Made by a program: the position numbers and the translations under genes
Assembly: GCA_026419785.1 (NCBI GenBank)
Contig: JAODTK010005588.1
Coordinates: forward strand, 186,001 to 250,000
Source of the DNA: Sclerodactyla briareus
Taxonomy: Eukaryota > Echinodermata > Holothuroidea > Dendrochirotida > Sclerodactylidae
DNA length: 64,000 bases
Direction: 5' to 3'
Notes under the pieces: model-generated
Seen by the model: the letters and a program-made list of their open reading frames with translations, nothing else
Told to the model about the DNA's origin: nothing
Database searches by the model: none
Part shown: positions 51,281-63,574 of the stretch, in pieces
How the letters are laid out: every line of letters begins with the position of its first letter
Numbering within the stretch: the stretch's first letter is position 1

Positions 51281-54200
51281 GACCTACATAGAGTTTGATT
51301 CTCTGCCGACGTTGCTTTTTGACATCGCGGTGACCAACGGGTACTTCAAAATGAACCCAGTTTTTACTGGACAAATGGCCCCTTGATTGGTTCCACTTCT
51401 TTCAAGGCATATTCTCACTACAACTCTTGAAACCAAGCCTACAACCCCAAATTCACCATATCCTTCTGGTCAAAGCTGTTCACTCCCACCCATATCTCGG
51501 AATGCCCCTTGACCTCTGTTGTATGACAATGGTTCGCTCAAGCAACCGAATACTTAGTTTTCTCAAGTGAATCTGTAAAACATCTGAGTCCACGATGAAA
51601 AGGGCGCATGCAAAATCGTTGTGCGCCCGCAACATGCGTAACGGCCTAATTTCACTTTTCGACACTACTAGCCCGCTACCCATTTCCATACTGTCCTCAA
51701 CAAAGTGGGTAATTAATCCCTGATATTAGCGATCCCAAATAAAATTGCTTTTGCAGTTGATTGAGAGATTTTGACGCGCAGGTTTGATCGATTGGGTGTA
51801 TCGCTTGGTTGCAATGTTAAATATAAGTATGGAGAGAACTTGGAATTACTTGGTTTCGAATTAGTCTACCTTATACCTGTTTCTAAAATACCCTTTTGTT
51901 CGCAGTGGGTAGGTTGGAACTTGTTGGAACTGAGGCTCGGTATAGACAGTTAAATCCAGACATCACAATCAACTATCAGTTGGCGTACTCTATATTTACC
52001 TCTACATTTACCTCTCAGGTCGAAAGTAATTCGATCTTTAGGTTATATGCGGGATATTCCATTAATCGCGTAAAGATTCATTTTCAACCTCCCTAGTCAG
52101 CGCTCAACTCAACCCTCATATTTCACACTACGGGTAATGCCAAAAGTCGACTTCCTCGACTGATCCCCTAGAAGTTTGTGCACATGTTGTTTGTTTCATT
52201 TCTACTTGGACACATAATCTGTGGCGCCTAGCGTGTTTTGCTCGCATGTCAAGTCCCTCAGACGATATGGAGTTTCCAAACCAGTGTTGTCGGATAACTT
52301 GTTACTGATAGAACACTAATCTGAAAATCGAGACAATGTATTGATCATGAAAGTTATTATCACATCGGGTATTTGATAGGATGCAACCAACCCACGGACT
52401 ATATTCATTGATCGATAATTCTACAAAAAATGAAGACTTCCTGACGATGAATGACCTGTTCCTTGAATTCCATCGTTCCGGGTGGCCTCTGGGATAAGCA
52501 ATATGCTAATAATATATTCATGTGGTAGGTTTCTGCCCCAGGAGAAGCGAAAAGCCACAGTGTACAGCAGAGCGAAATCCTAATCATTTCGTCACCATTG
52601 GTTGCCTATTGTGGGTCATCGAACAGTTCCCCCGGACAAAGATTCTCGAGGCGATGGACATCTCTGCACCCGGGACCACTGGGAAAATGATGAGTATGAA
52701 GAAAATAGCCTTAACTCATCGACTTTGCAAATCCGAAAATTCTTGCTGCTGTCGGGAAAAACCATTCCTTACAAATGGAAACGGATGAAAACACGGGGAA
52801 TGGAGCACTTCTTTGCCATGCAATGGCGTTGTGTGTGTGTGTAGCAAAAGAAGCAGTTGCTGCGGCATGCGCGCCACATGCGATATTTCTCCCACGGTCA
52901 CGCTCGGGGCAGTCTCAAACGACGCTCATGCAGTAAAGGCCTCAACCTCTGTCTTTGCACAGAAGGGAATCATTACAAGACGTGTCCATAACCGGTCAAC
53001 CAAGAACAAGCGAACCTGAGCTTTACAATTTGACTCAAATCGAAGGTCAGTGATAGTGTGAACATAGTTACACTGACATAGTTCCACCATTGCGAGCTGC
53101 TACGAGGCCGAATTACTCGCGGTGGTACCAATATTTATATTTATTAAACAACACAAAAAATAGAAACAAAATACTGGCAAAAACAAACACAAAATTGTGG
53201 CATTCCATTTTTTTTCATTCCTCAAAAAACATATCAATGTGAGGTAGAGAGGGACCGTGGTGTGTGTCGTCACATTACTTATGTGTTTTCGTAGATATTG
53301 GTGTAAGAGTTCCACACAATGATTGGCATAGTCACTGATCACGTGTCTTTCACATCCCACATGTGAAGTTAGGTGGAATTTACATTGTGCGCTTTTTTTG
53401 ATTTATGCTGATTCCTCACTATTTTAGAAGATATTTGGTGATTGCGGTGAAGCCGATTGATTTCGATTCGTTTGCATGGCAGAAAGTCACGAATTTCAAA
53501 AGTTAAGTTTCTCTAGCTCAGGCAAAAATGAGCATTAATTCAAAATAATCTGTAGATTGAAAGGACTCATAAATTTTAGTCACAGAAAGACTAACTTGAA
53601 TTACGTGGCGTTGTGCTGAAATACTAAGAGGTGGAGAACCAATCATTCACAGGCGCCGGTGATATCTTGCAACCCCCCCCCACTCCATATAGCCTTGCTT
53701 AAAGAGACCACGCGCGTCTTCCTTCGGCCAGTACTTACTTGCTTATGTCAGTTGTTCCCTCAGCACCCGCCCATGGAGGATCTCTCTCTCTGCTTTCTGG
53801 AACATCTTTAGGACCTCATCATATTATATCAACTACCGGGACGTACTGCCACGCGATTTGGCTGTTTGAACCACTGCGTTCAATGATGATCTGGATGGCT
53901 ATCTTCAAGGCCACGGCCTTCGGGTCCCACTGAGGTTTCCATTCAGTCAGTGAGTATACTTTTCATAGGCTTGTCGTTGTTTTTTTTAAAGGTTTAAGGG
54001 ACTTAGCGATTAGTGGGTCAGAGGTGGAATTGAGAAGTTTGAAATTCTTTGAGGGTTAGAGCATTAATAGGTGGGAAGAAACATGGACACGGTTTAATGT
54101 GAGTAGCTGCATTAGTTGATGGCTGAAAAATGAAAATATTATTTCATTGTCTATTTAGTTACGAAGGAGAAGGAATCGCACGAAAACGAAACGGGTTAGC

Positions 54201-54660
54201 TACAGCTACATTGATATTGAAGCATTTCAAAAGGAACAATTTATAGGACTCTTGAAATGACTCTCTCCAATATTAGAATGCCCACCATAGCAAAGGTTTT
54301 CCCTTATTTATTGACTTCATGCAATCACCCGGAGGTAAGTAGGCGATTTACTTTTTTCACGAGGTTGATGAGGAAACTAGGTTTTATCCCATCTACCTGA
54401 AATAGTACATAACAGTATAATTGTACAGAGTCCAAACCTATACATGATGTGAAGGAATATGTAGGACCACGGTTACAAATATAAACAAAATATATGATCA
54501 TTTTTTCTTGATCCACATGTTCTCTATTTGAACGAAAGTATCAGGTTTCACTACTGCCGGGGTTGTATATAGTAGTCCCCGCCGAGGCACTAGGTCAGGC
54601 AAAAGGATATGCCGGGAAAGGCGAGTTAGCGAGTGTCTTTTTCTGCGCTAGAAAAAGACA
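51281..54660. other. Non-coding stretch, no gene supported
   Basis: The frames at 52,522-52,901 overlap in several phases and both strands without a recognisable domain. A short C run (53,672-53,681) and a GT run (52,833-52,842) are present. Confidence 0.4.
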
Positions 54661-54679
54661 TGTTCCTAACATCATGTTC

Positions 54680-55990
54680 AAAATATCAGGAACACATTTG
54701 ATGAGTTCCCGACTTTGGTCCAGGAACGCAAGCCGGACGTTGTTGGAATTACAGAGTCTTGGCTGAACAGTGAAATGGCTAGCCGAAGCACACGCATGAC
54801 AGGTTATGTTGCTCATAGGCAAGATCGGAATGATACTCTCATGTGGCCTTGAGGGTGGAGTCTTGTATGTGAGGTCTGACTGGAATAGCATCGAGAAGAC
54901 AGATTGGTGTTAAATTCCCTACAACGCTTCAGGTATCCCCAGATCATCAACAGACGGTGTTGTATATAGCTTTCCCAACGGCACTGAAAGTAGTAACTCG
55001 CTTCTTTCCGACTTGTCATTCGAAGTTTCCGGTAAGAGTATAATTATCATGGGCGATTTCAAATATTCAGATATTACGTGGTCTGAGCTAGTAGTGGCAG
55101 TCATTGATCTTTCTTAATGTCTCCCAAGAGTGTTTCCTTCCGCAGCATGTTCATTTATCTCCAAGAGAGCTCCAAGAAAGATTCTAGATCTAGTTTTGAG
55201 TAGTGTTCCAGGTTCCGTGGATAATGCAAATAGCTTAGTAAGAGTAATATTAAAACAGAGGTTGAGTTCGTTCCTTGTTTCTCGAGGGCCGATTTCGATG
55301 GCATGTCTGGTTTTCTGTAATGTAGATTGGTCTAAATTTTCAGAAGGTTCGAATGCTGTTGACTCGTGGAAGGGCTCCGTTGGATGAGTTAACGAGATAA
55401 TGAAAGTTTACTTTTTTGTCGCACTAAGAACGAAGGCCTTGTCGGATGACTGAGGAGGTTTCTTCTGGCCATCCAACGTGAGAGACACCTTTGGCGACTA
55501 CATCGTTCCACTTGTGCCTTGTCTGATTGAGAATCGTCGAAGTTCAGCAAAGCTATTCCCACGTTAGATTCTCTGGTGCTGAGCTCAATTTTGAGAGGCA
55601 GATTGCCTCTTATATGAAGAATCATCCTCGTTTTTTCTCCTATGTTATGCTATGACTTCATAACTTCGATAGGGCTGAGATCGTGTGAGTGATTCATGTT
55701 GGGGTTTTTTTTTTTCTTTTTTAATGTCATGGATACTTAGAGGGCCCTCTTCCTTTAAATTTCGTGAGGTAATCCAGGTTTGTTATGTAACCACCAATAG
55801 CCTCAAGCTTCGTGGCAAGCGCTGTAGTGTAGATGGGAATCACAAGCAGTTCTCTCGCAGAGAGGCATTAGTGAGTGGGATAACCTTCCTGAAGATGCGG
55901 TTAATTAAGGACCAGTCTTGATTTGTTTCTCAAGACTGGTGGGCGAAATCGTTAGGCATATGGGTTCTTCTCTTTTGGGATGTTGTGGCT
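54680..55990 (+). mobile_element. CR1/L2-like LINE fragment: endonuclease half plus 3' end
   Basis: The apurinic-like endonuclease region is recognisable on the plus strand. KPDVVGITESWLN (54,729-54,768) is the TESW box. It is followed by GGVLYVRSDWNS (about 54,853), IIMGDFKYSDITW (55,043-55,081), where the conserved GDFN asparagine is replaced by lysine, and KILDLVLSSVPGSVDN (about 55,178-55,226). A linker with NFERQIASYMKNHP (about 55,585-55,626) follows. The sequence then jumps to the LINE 3' end (about 55,790-55,960), whose nucleotides match the 3' part of the copy at 33.2-33.45 kb. The whole RT domain is missing. Frameshifts are numerous. This copy supplies the half that the 34-kb copy lacks. 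Confidence 0.82.
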
Positions 55991-57150
55991 CCAGGGCCTT
56001 TCATGGGCGGTGGTCGTCATGATTTACCTGTCGTCACTGAAACGAAACACAAAATTGAAAATACAAATAGTAATCACACATCTGAACACGTAAGATATGG
56101 GTATCGGTTTGGGGTATTCACATGTCTGGGCCTATAATATCGCTACCGTGATCATAACGTTTCATGGACGACAAGTTCCCCTTTCATCTTGGACATACAC
56201 ACCTTTTGCTGACTCTATTCTTAGGTTTCTAGTGAAGAACTGAATAGTGAGACACAAGTTTGAGTATGAGCGAATTCCTCAACCCAATTCTCATAATAAT
56301 ATTCATTATCAACGTGTCATATTGCCAGTGAACAATACAACTGAATTACATTCCAAGGATATCGAAATCACGTTTCCTGGAGCGTTTTTATTTTAGAAGT
56401 TACTTCGAAGGACGACAAGGTGTGGAATCCCGATGAGGTCGTTGGAACCCAAAAGGTTCTAGTTACACTGTAGTAACGTTTAAATCTTCAAAGCTTCAAT
56501 TACCCTCCTGAGAGTCACACGCTATAACGTTACCAACGATATTTGTATGCTGGGATAGGGCTGAATGAATAATATACAACATAATTTCCCAGCCTTATCA
56601 GGATTGTTATTCGCCTCCGTATCTACACGGTGTTAATTGTACAGCAGGCGAACACTTTTAAGTATCGCGTTGCGCGGGACCGGAGGAGACATAAGTGAGT
56701 AAGCCCATAAATTGAAATTCCTTTATTTGAAATAAACCAGGCAGGGAGAATACAACTTCCATCTTTCATGTAAATAACTGATGTATGTTTACAGAATGCC
56801 CTATGTACTCTTTACTTCTCGTCAAATATCAAACGATTAATGCTGATAGAGTTGTTGAATTATGGAAAGTAAACTCGGTGCTAATTGGCATGTGCTATTA
56901 TCTATGTTCCGTTTAAATGTGCAGACGAGGCGTTATGGGAACTGCGTCATCTCTTACACCCGTTGTAATTGTCTTGTTTGAAATTAGTTTTGACTTTCTA
57001 ATTGTAGCGATACGACTATTTAGATTAATTGAGAAGTCGTTATCATATGAGCGTTCTGCCTGCCGGCGGTCGGTAGTACGAAAAATAAACCTTTGTAGCC
57101 TAACGTACTTTTTGTTTACGATTTGTTTGTAATAATCACAAAGATTGAAA
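55991..57150. other. Non-coding stretch, nothing recognised
   Basis: No recognisable gene or repeat between the LINE fragment and the TIR element. Confidence 0.45.
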
Positions 57151-57919
57151 CTGGCCATCCATACGTCCGTTCCGTGTGCGCTCCATGTGCGCTCCGTGTG
57201 CGCTCGGTGTGCGCTCCGTGTTAGTTCGGTGTCCGTCCCGTGTCCGTCAAAAATAGGAGTGTGCCATCCGTACGTCCGTGTGGCTGGCGTGAACCTACCC
57301 GTCAAATGCTGGGGCTGCAGCGGCGTTAGACTGGTGACCAATAGTTATTAGTTTCGCGTATGTGAAACATAGGCCTAGGCTTCATCCATCAAGTCGTGTT
57401 CACAAATGAACCCTAATATCCATACTGAGTTCAGCTCAATGAACAACATGGATCATGTAATTCATTATTCGGAGCCCACTATCGACTTGTCCACGTAGGC
57501 AAATCGTAGGTTGATGCGTAGGTCCTGACGGGTAAACCTGAATGGGCCCAATCGAAGACCCACTGAAATCCCGCAAAATTGGTGTGATTTCATTGGGGCC
57601 CATCAAATATCCACATGGGCAGCAAATATGTGCCTCATGAATATTTTCTGCCCACCCGAAACCCACATGGCTCATTCAAATGCAGCCTATCCCTCGCCTA
57701 TTAACACCTGTCGCGCATCACTGACACACCACCCACATGGGCTCCATTATAGTCAGCCCATCATTCACCTAAAGAGATATGCCCACAAAATACCCACATA
57801 TGTCCGTCAGCAACACATCCTTCGCCATGACCATATCCGCCCACACAACTCCCACATTGCGCGATCCTCCAAAAGTCACGGATAAGACACGGAACGAACA
57901 CGGGCGTATGGATGGCTAG
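57151..57919. mobile_element. 769-bp TIR element with subterminal tandem repeats
   Basis: The left end CTGGCCATCCATACGTCCGT and the inverted right end CTAGCCATCCATACGCCCGT match in 18 of 20 bases. Further in, both ends share TTCCGTGT. Inside the left end, about five tandem decamers of the GTGCGCTCCGT type (57,174-57,225) are followed by a partial second copy of the tip (CCATCCGTACGTCCG, about 57,267). The interior (57,540-57,810) repeats CCCACATGGGC-like palindromic words at 50-70 bp intervals. The short frames across it read only repeats. No target-site duplication is clear and no transposase is present; the superfamily is unknown. Confidence 0.65.
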
Positions 57920-59889
57920 CTTAACAGACTGTACTATAGTAACATCTTGACCGTACGGGAGTGGACTCGTTTGTAGTTGTTTTTAGTTGCGGTATGTCGG
58001 GTTTTCGTTCTGGAACATCGAATTTTATTTCATTCCGTCAATGCGAGGGATCCTTTTGGTCTGGCAAACCCGAAAACGCTAGACCTTAGGCGAAAAATAC
58101 CCTAATCAGAAAGCTCCTGCGGAGTGTGAAGAGGCTTCGTATTTTGATTTTCTTACCAGTAGCTGTATATACGAACTTACAAAGGCTGAAAACACGGAGC
58201 TTCGATTTTTTTGCTGAACCACAATGTGCCAGTCTGAGGCGCTCACCGACACGGTAAGGAGATAGACAGAACACTCAATGGATTTCACGTTCTCATCGAA
58301 CACCTAAATTGACCCAACAGCGTAGTCTGAAAAGAGTGTCCCACGTTGCATACTCTTATTCAGTTGGTTGATATGTATGATTGGTATTCCTATCCTAAAA
58401 CTTTGTGTGTAGCAAATGAAAGTAAACCCTCCGAGATCAATCCAGATCATGCACGATGCAGAAAGCTCCATCTGAAAAATATGGTGAATGCTTCCAGTTG
58501 TGTAGCCGGTGGTCACGGAATGATTCACTGGCTGCTACACTTGTGTGGACATCACCACTGAACAAGTACTAAACGATACGTAGCCATGGAGACGTTCACT
58601 TTTCTGGACGACATACCTACCATCCTGTATCACTAGCGTTCAGTATCACAGAGAACCATCGCTATTTAGCTCAGGTCGAGTCGGCCTTAGACGCACTTAT
58701 CTAGCGGCATATTCCAATGTCGGGATCTTACGGAGCGCGGTTAAACAGTGTTCCAGAGTGACCTTTTGAAATGTCAACCTGAACATAAACACTCTCCAGT
58801 TTCACGTTATGTTTAATCCCACAATTTCGACACGGCATGATAACATTGTTTCATGAATCATTTAGGTAGTCCACATATCATTCTTGGCAATGTTCATATA
58901 GTAGTAAGCCGCTATATGTGCTCAGTTGATGAAACCGAACTACGGGTTTGTCCCGAAACAATCTTCTTGGTTTATGAAAGTAATAGTAATGCACGCCTTG
59001 TATGTAATACATGTGTCGCACGGCACACGGCAACACATGCATAATTATGCACTGACGTTCAACAGTAATTAGTTGCAATTAGTTGCAATTAGTCGCTTTC
59101 TCTTCGTGAATAATGCCATGCAGAAGGGAATAAATAAATCATCCCCGCCTTCCCGGCAGATGTGAGGAGAAATTTCAACATTGTTTAGCTGACTCATGGG
59201 TTACTGTCAACTGCAAACATTTTGCTATCACTTGAGCCAAACTTCGTTCAAAACTTTCCGTAAACCCTGCCGATTGCAATGAAATGTATATGGTTAAAGT
59301 TTAGTTCGCGTCTACATAAATGTGGGCTAGACGGGGACATTAACAGGCACATGAAGGTTTTGGAGCAAACGATAGTATGTGAGTGGCTGCCTCCCTGACA
59401 GTCTCAACAAACAAAATCCAAGCAACATTCAGTCTTACCGTGTGCAAACTAGTCAGAGAAACCGTTGCACTCAGTATCTTCAAAACTAATACATACAACA
59501 ATAATATATTAGGTATATTTCCTGCTCATTGTATCTCGTACACAAATAATGTGTTATTGTTTTTTGTGTTGTTTTTTCGCCGTTGTTTCGTTTTTTAATG
59601 GAAGCTCTCTCAATTCTCAATAAATCGTTGTCAATTTCGCCAATAAATCTATTCTCTAATGAATCGTCTCCAATACACTCCCAACTAGGACAATCGTATG
59701 GCTTTCCTGTACTATGTTTAGCTGGAAAGTTCAATGAGACCGTGTTTATTTAGGGGATATATCTCAGTTGTGGTACTTATTTTCTACTTTAAACAGTCGA
59801 GACTTCGGCTCAATGACATACGAGGCGAAAAAACAAAAATGTTGTTTATCTCTATTCTGAAACCCCAAATTGAAGAAATAGAATATTTC
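57920..59889. other. Non-coding stretch, nothing recognised
   Basis: A minor tandem of AATTAGTTGC lies near 59,068-59,092. The open frames lack any recognisable domain. Confidence 0.45.
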
Positions 59890-60960
59890 TTTCGTAAGCT
59901 GTTACATGTATTCCTGACCCAAATAATAGATTTCAGCACCCTGCGGACAACACTAGTAAAACTCACTGCATGTAGTTACAAGGAATAGACCGGTTGCCTT
60001 TGGAGAACATTTTGCTCTCCTCCAATCATCCGAAACAACACCTTCCTGCGAGGTTTAATTGAAAATATTAGCTATGGAACAGACAACTGTTCGGCAAACA
60101 AAAGATTTCGATTAGAGGGGGTGAACTCCTCCGATCAGGAGCATTGACACTTTTTAGTTTCTGCAGTTTCTCCTTCATCAGACAAGGCGAGCACACTATA
60201 TACCAATACCATCATGAAGCACACCAACCACGAGGTTGCTGGAATTATCCAAGTTCTCCTGGGTGAATACCGACGGAAAATACTTATTGAGAAAGCTCCC
60301 GGCCGTCGGCTTAATGATACGAATGAGGAACTAATAATGGACCAATGATATCCTGACTTTCGGCTTCCCCTAACATAAGAGCAAAAACGCACGAGGATTA
60401 TTCTTTAGTAGACGCAATCTGCCTCTCGAAAACGAGCTTAGCACCAAAAAACTGATGTTGGTCTAGCTTTTGCTGAACTTTGAACTGATCTAACTTTGAC
60501 AAGGAATCAGTAGAAAAACGATGTGTCGCCAAATAGGTCTCTTACGTTTAATGATCAGGGAAACCTCCCTTTTCATCCAACAAGTGCTTCTGTTCTCAGT
60601 GCCACGCATTTTCCAAGGAACGTAAACTTGAGCATTCCAACAATTTAAGTTAGTCTACAATACTCGGGAACCCCAAAATGCCATCCAAATCGGCCCTCGA
60701 GAAACAAAGAACGAGTTCGACGCACTGTGGAATATTGGCAGAACAAGACACATCAAAATCTATAATATTGTGATCACTGCACCAAGCTCACTTAGACTCT
60801 CTACATTATCCACGGAACCTGGATCACTACTGAGAACTAAATCTAAAATAGTATGCTTTCTGGCTCCACGCGGCACTCGGAGCGGAACAAAAAAGCAAAA
60901 CGGTGTATCCGTAGATACTGACTCCTCACTTTATACACTAGTGGTGGGAAGGCTAATAAG
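59890..60960 (-). mobile_element. CR1/L2-like LINE fragment: linker and start of RT
   Basis: Read on the minus strand, ILDLVLSSDPGSVDN (about 60,807-60,850) is nearly identical to the endonuclease end of the copy at 54.7 kb. VFERQIAST (about 60,415), then SFLNKYFPSVFTQENLDN (about 60,250-60,300) and LLFAEQLSVP (about 60,075-60,105) follow. The sequence ends near the position of FTSVV (about 59,955). At the nucleotide level, 59,940-60,190 aligns well with 34,530-34,760, also minus. Multiple stops and frameshifts make it inactive. It lacks the 5' part of the endonuclease and almost all RT catalytic motifs. Confidence 0.8.
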
Positions 60961-61299
60961 GTGACTGCCAAATTCCAGCACTCCACTACCTAGATAAACT
61001 GTGACTTCCTGTGCTCTAAGGAAGCCCACCGTGTTTACCTCAGCCCTATGCCCATTAACCATATAGGTAAATAGTGGATAACGAAGACCATTATGATTTC
61101 CTTATCCCAGTTCTCCACTTGCGAGTTAATCGTGTAAATGAATATCTGACATTGTGGACACTCATAGTTATAGTTGGACCAATCCAGAGGCAATATGCAA
61201 GACAACAAGTTACCATTGAACAGCATTTAGGTGAGGGAAGGGATGGCCCCGATCCACCTTGGCTAATGAAAGCTAACTGTGCCCCAATGCCCAATTTCA
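60961..61299. other. Non-coding stretch, nothing recognised
   Basis: Overlapping frames on both strands (61,074-61,322 and 61,091-61,348) have no recognised domain. This is the gap between the LINE fragment and copy D. Confidence 0.4.
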
Positions 61300-61819
61300 T
61301 TGCAACAGAATCTATAGCGTGATGTGTTGACAGACAAATCACCTTCATTCTGGAATAAACCCACTATTAGACACAACATTTCTAGGTCACCAATGTCTTA
61401 GAAACTGGGCCGAGATGTGTTGACAGATGAACGACTTCTGTAATGGTCTAGTCTGTTGTTGTGCTACGCCGAGATAAGAGAGTTAGTAATGTAAACAAAC
61501 CCCGGCAGAGGAAGGGTATAATGAAACAAAACCTCCTCTCACAGAGCTCAATCGAACTCAAAGGGCGACTTATTGGGGTAATTAATTGGATTTAATCTGA
61601 ATTATTCACACTATGCAGCCAAAAATGTACCTCAGCCTATCCAGTGGCATGTTTCATCCACCCACCAAGTTTCCACCTGATTGCATGTACGGTTCAGAGG
61701 TTAACGAATGAAACGTGAAGACAGAACGGACGAACGAACGAACTAACTAACGAACGAACGAACGAACGAACGGTCGGACGGAGAGACATGGTGACTTGTA
61801 GAGCTGCTTACTCGCAGCT
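61300..61819 (-). repeat. Hairpin/TTCG interspersed repeat, copy D (inverted)
   Basis: On the minus strand it begins with AGCTGCGAGTAAGCAGCT (61,802-61,819), then CTACAAGTCACCATGTCTC. A GTTC tract (61,731-61,771), ATCAGGTGGAAACTTGGTGG, and the CATGCCACTGGATAGGCTG block follow. The distal CTGTCAACACATCACGCTAT block (about 61,310-61,334) corresponds to the end of copy A. The motif GATGTGTTGACAGA is present twice. It is the only inverted copy of the four. Confidence 0.75.
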
Positions 61820-62705
61820 AAAAATCTAGAGATACACTTACGATAGTACGATCAATGTCCATATACCCATTCGGATATATTCAGCGTATATAGCGGGGTC
61901 GGTTTCTTGCGTGAGAGTTCCGAACAGGGGCCATGAAGAGCCTCAGCCACGGATAATTCATTACCTGCCGGGTGCAAACACTGTCTGAATCCACATACGT
62001 CTGGTAAGTTCGCCCTTTTTCACTACCCATTTGAAAAGAGAAATCGTATTAGTTATTATGGCTAAGATATAGTAATTTGATGCAAGTTAGCATCCTTGAA
62101 TTTGTAATACTCAGGAGACGCCACTGGCCTGGCAAGAGAGAATATCTACCGAACATTACAATTTTTAAGGAAATTATTCCTTCCGTATCTTTTCATACTT
62201 CCCAGAGACTTGCTTCTCCTGGAAAATTCATGTTCCAGAAAACCACCGTTACAGCTTAAATTTTCACAGTTACATGATGTCGTCATCGTCAGTCTTAAAT
62301 CACATTTAGACCGCGTACCCTCGTGATTATCCCTAAACAACATACTATATCAGGTAGTTTCCCGCTATAATTTTGAGGTATATTGTTCATATATTTTCTG
62401 TTGTTGTTCGCTGATTGTGTTCTATAGGTAGACTCAGAAAATGAGAGTCCATATTTGGTTCATCCCTGAAGATTCCCACCTTTAGTTTAGTGAATTTAGA
62501 GTATTCTGTTGTAGCTCTAATCTGTAGGCAATTCAATCCATCAAAACTTTTCACAATCAATAGCGGTGCCAGTTCTAATCAATTGTACCCTGCATCAAAG
62601 CACGGGCTAGTGTAAAATGATATTCTGTTAAGATATTCCGCTAAAAACGTGAAGCTATAAACCTGAGGATGGGTTAAAATTACAGGAGAAAACGACACGA
62701 ATAGT
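61820..62705. other. Non-coding stretch, nothing recognised
   Basis: GGAGACGCCACTG at 62,113-62,125 is the reverse complement of the first 13 bases of the hAT-like tip at 22,593, but has no further similarity. No gene was seen. Confidence 0.4.
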
Positions 62706-62875
62706 CAGAGGTGGCGACTCGAGTCAAGTGACTTGGAATGAGTCCGACTCGAGTCCCGACTTTCGTAACTTGCGACTTGACTTGCGATTAACGTAATTGA
62801 CTTGTGACTTGACTTGGACTTGCAATCGTTTGACTTGTGACTTGACTTGGACTTGCATAACTGACTTGTCGCCAT
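62706..62875. repeat. hAT-like tip plus GACTT minisatellite
   Basis: CAGAGGTGGCGACTCGAGTC at 62,706 is like the terminal sequence of hAT elements that start CAGAGGTGG. It is followed by ACTCGAGTC words and about 120 bp of GACTTG-based repeats, with a roughly 33-bp unit (TTGTGACTTGACTTGGACTT) repeated. The matching right tip and target duplication are absent from the window, so the element is truncated or extends beyond. The minus-strand frame across it reads repeated QVKSQV and is not a gene. Confidence 0.6.
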
Positions 62876-63574
62876 CGCAAGTCAACAGCCAAAAATGTAA
62901 CGATTTTTCACCGTGACAGAAATCACAGAATTTGCAAAACCGTCGGCAAGAGCGACACGGCCGACACCATTTTGAATATACCGTGGATAGTACGTCGTCC
63001 CCGGACAGCGCAGGGCGCGCGTAATCGTACAACACTATAAGGCCTTGACCAATGCATGCCCCGCACGTTACTTATGTGGCATGAGAAAAGTCGGCGTACT
63101 GCAGTATAGCTCCAGTCGTCATGTATCGGATACAGGTACACATGTAGCGAAATCGAACAGCTACAGCGGGGTTGCCCCAAATTGTCTAGTATTGTTATGT
63201 CACAAAATATTCAAAATGTCCAAAAGGCACTTTTTAACAGTTGGCGGCAATGACATCTTGGCAGCATTAATATAGTTTCAAACAATGCATTTGTCATCTT
63301 ATAATTATAAGACGCACCTTACCTGCGGCAAGTTAATTGGCTTGTCTTTGAGTAGATGGTTGTACAAGCTTGACACCCTAATAAACCCAAGTTGGCAACC
63401 AAGCTGTCACCAGTGGGTGGAGCATCGAAGCCTTTCCGCCAGAAGGCCCATGTCGATACTTAGTGATGATAAATGATAAAAAACTAAACATATGCCGGCG
63501 GGTAAACCGACAACGTGTATATCCCACCTAGCGATCAGTGGGGGAAGATGGTTATATAGTTTGCCATGTGGATT
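62876..63574. other. Non-coding stretch, nothing recognised
   Basis: No gene, RNA or repeat boundary recognised. It may include the body of the hAT-like element that starts at 62,706. Confidence 0.4.

Noticed and set aside
51033..51374. Lysine/arginine-rich 113-codon frame
   Set aside because: Product of the homopurine strand of the pyrimidine tract.
62113..62125. 13-mer inverse match to the hAT-like tip at 22,593
   Set aside because: Matches of this length are expected by chance in 64 kb, and no subterminal similarity or target duplication follows.
62724..63035. Open frame with repeated QVKSQV
   Set aside because: Translation of the GACTT minisatellite.
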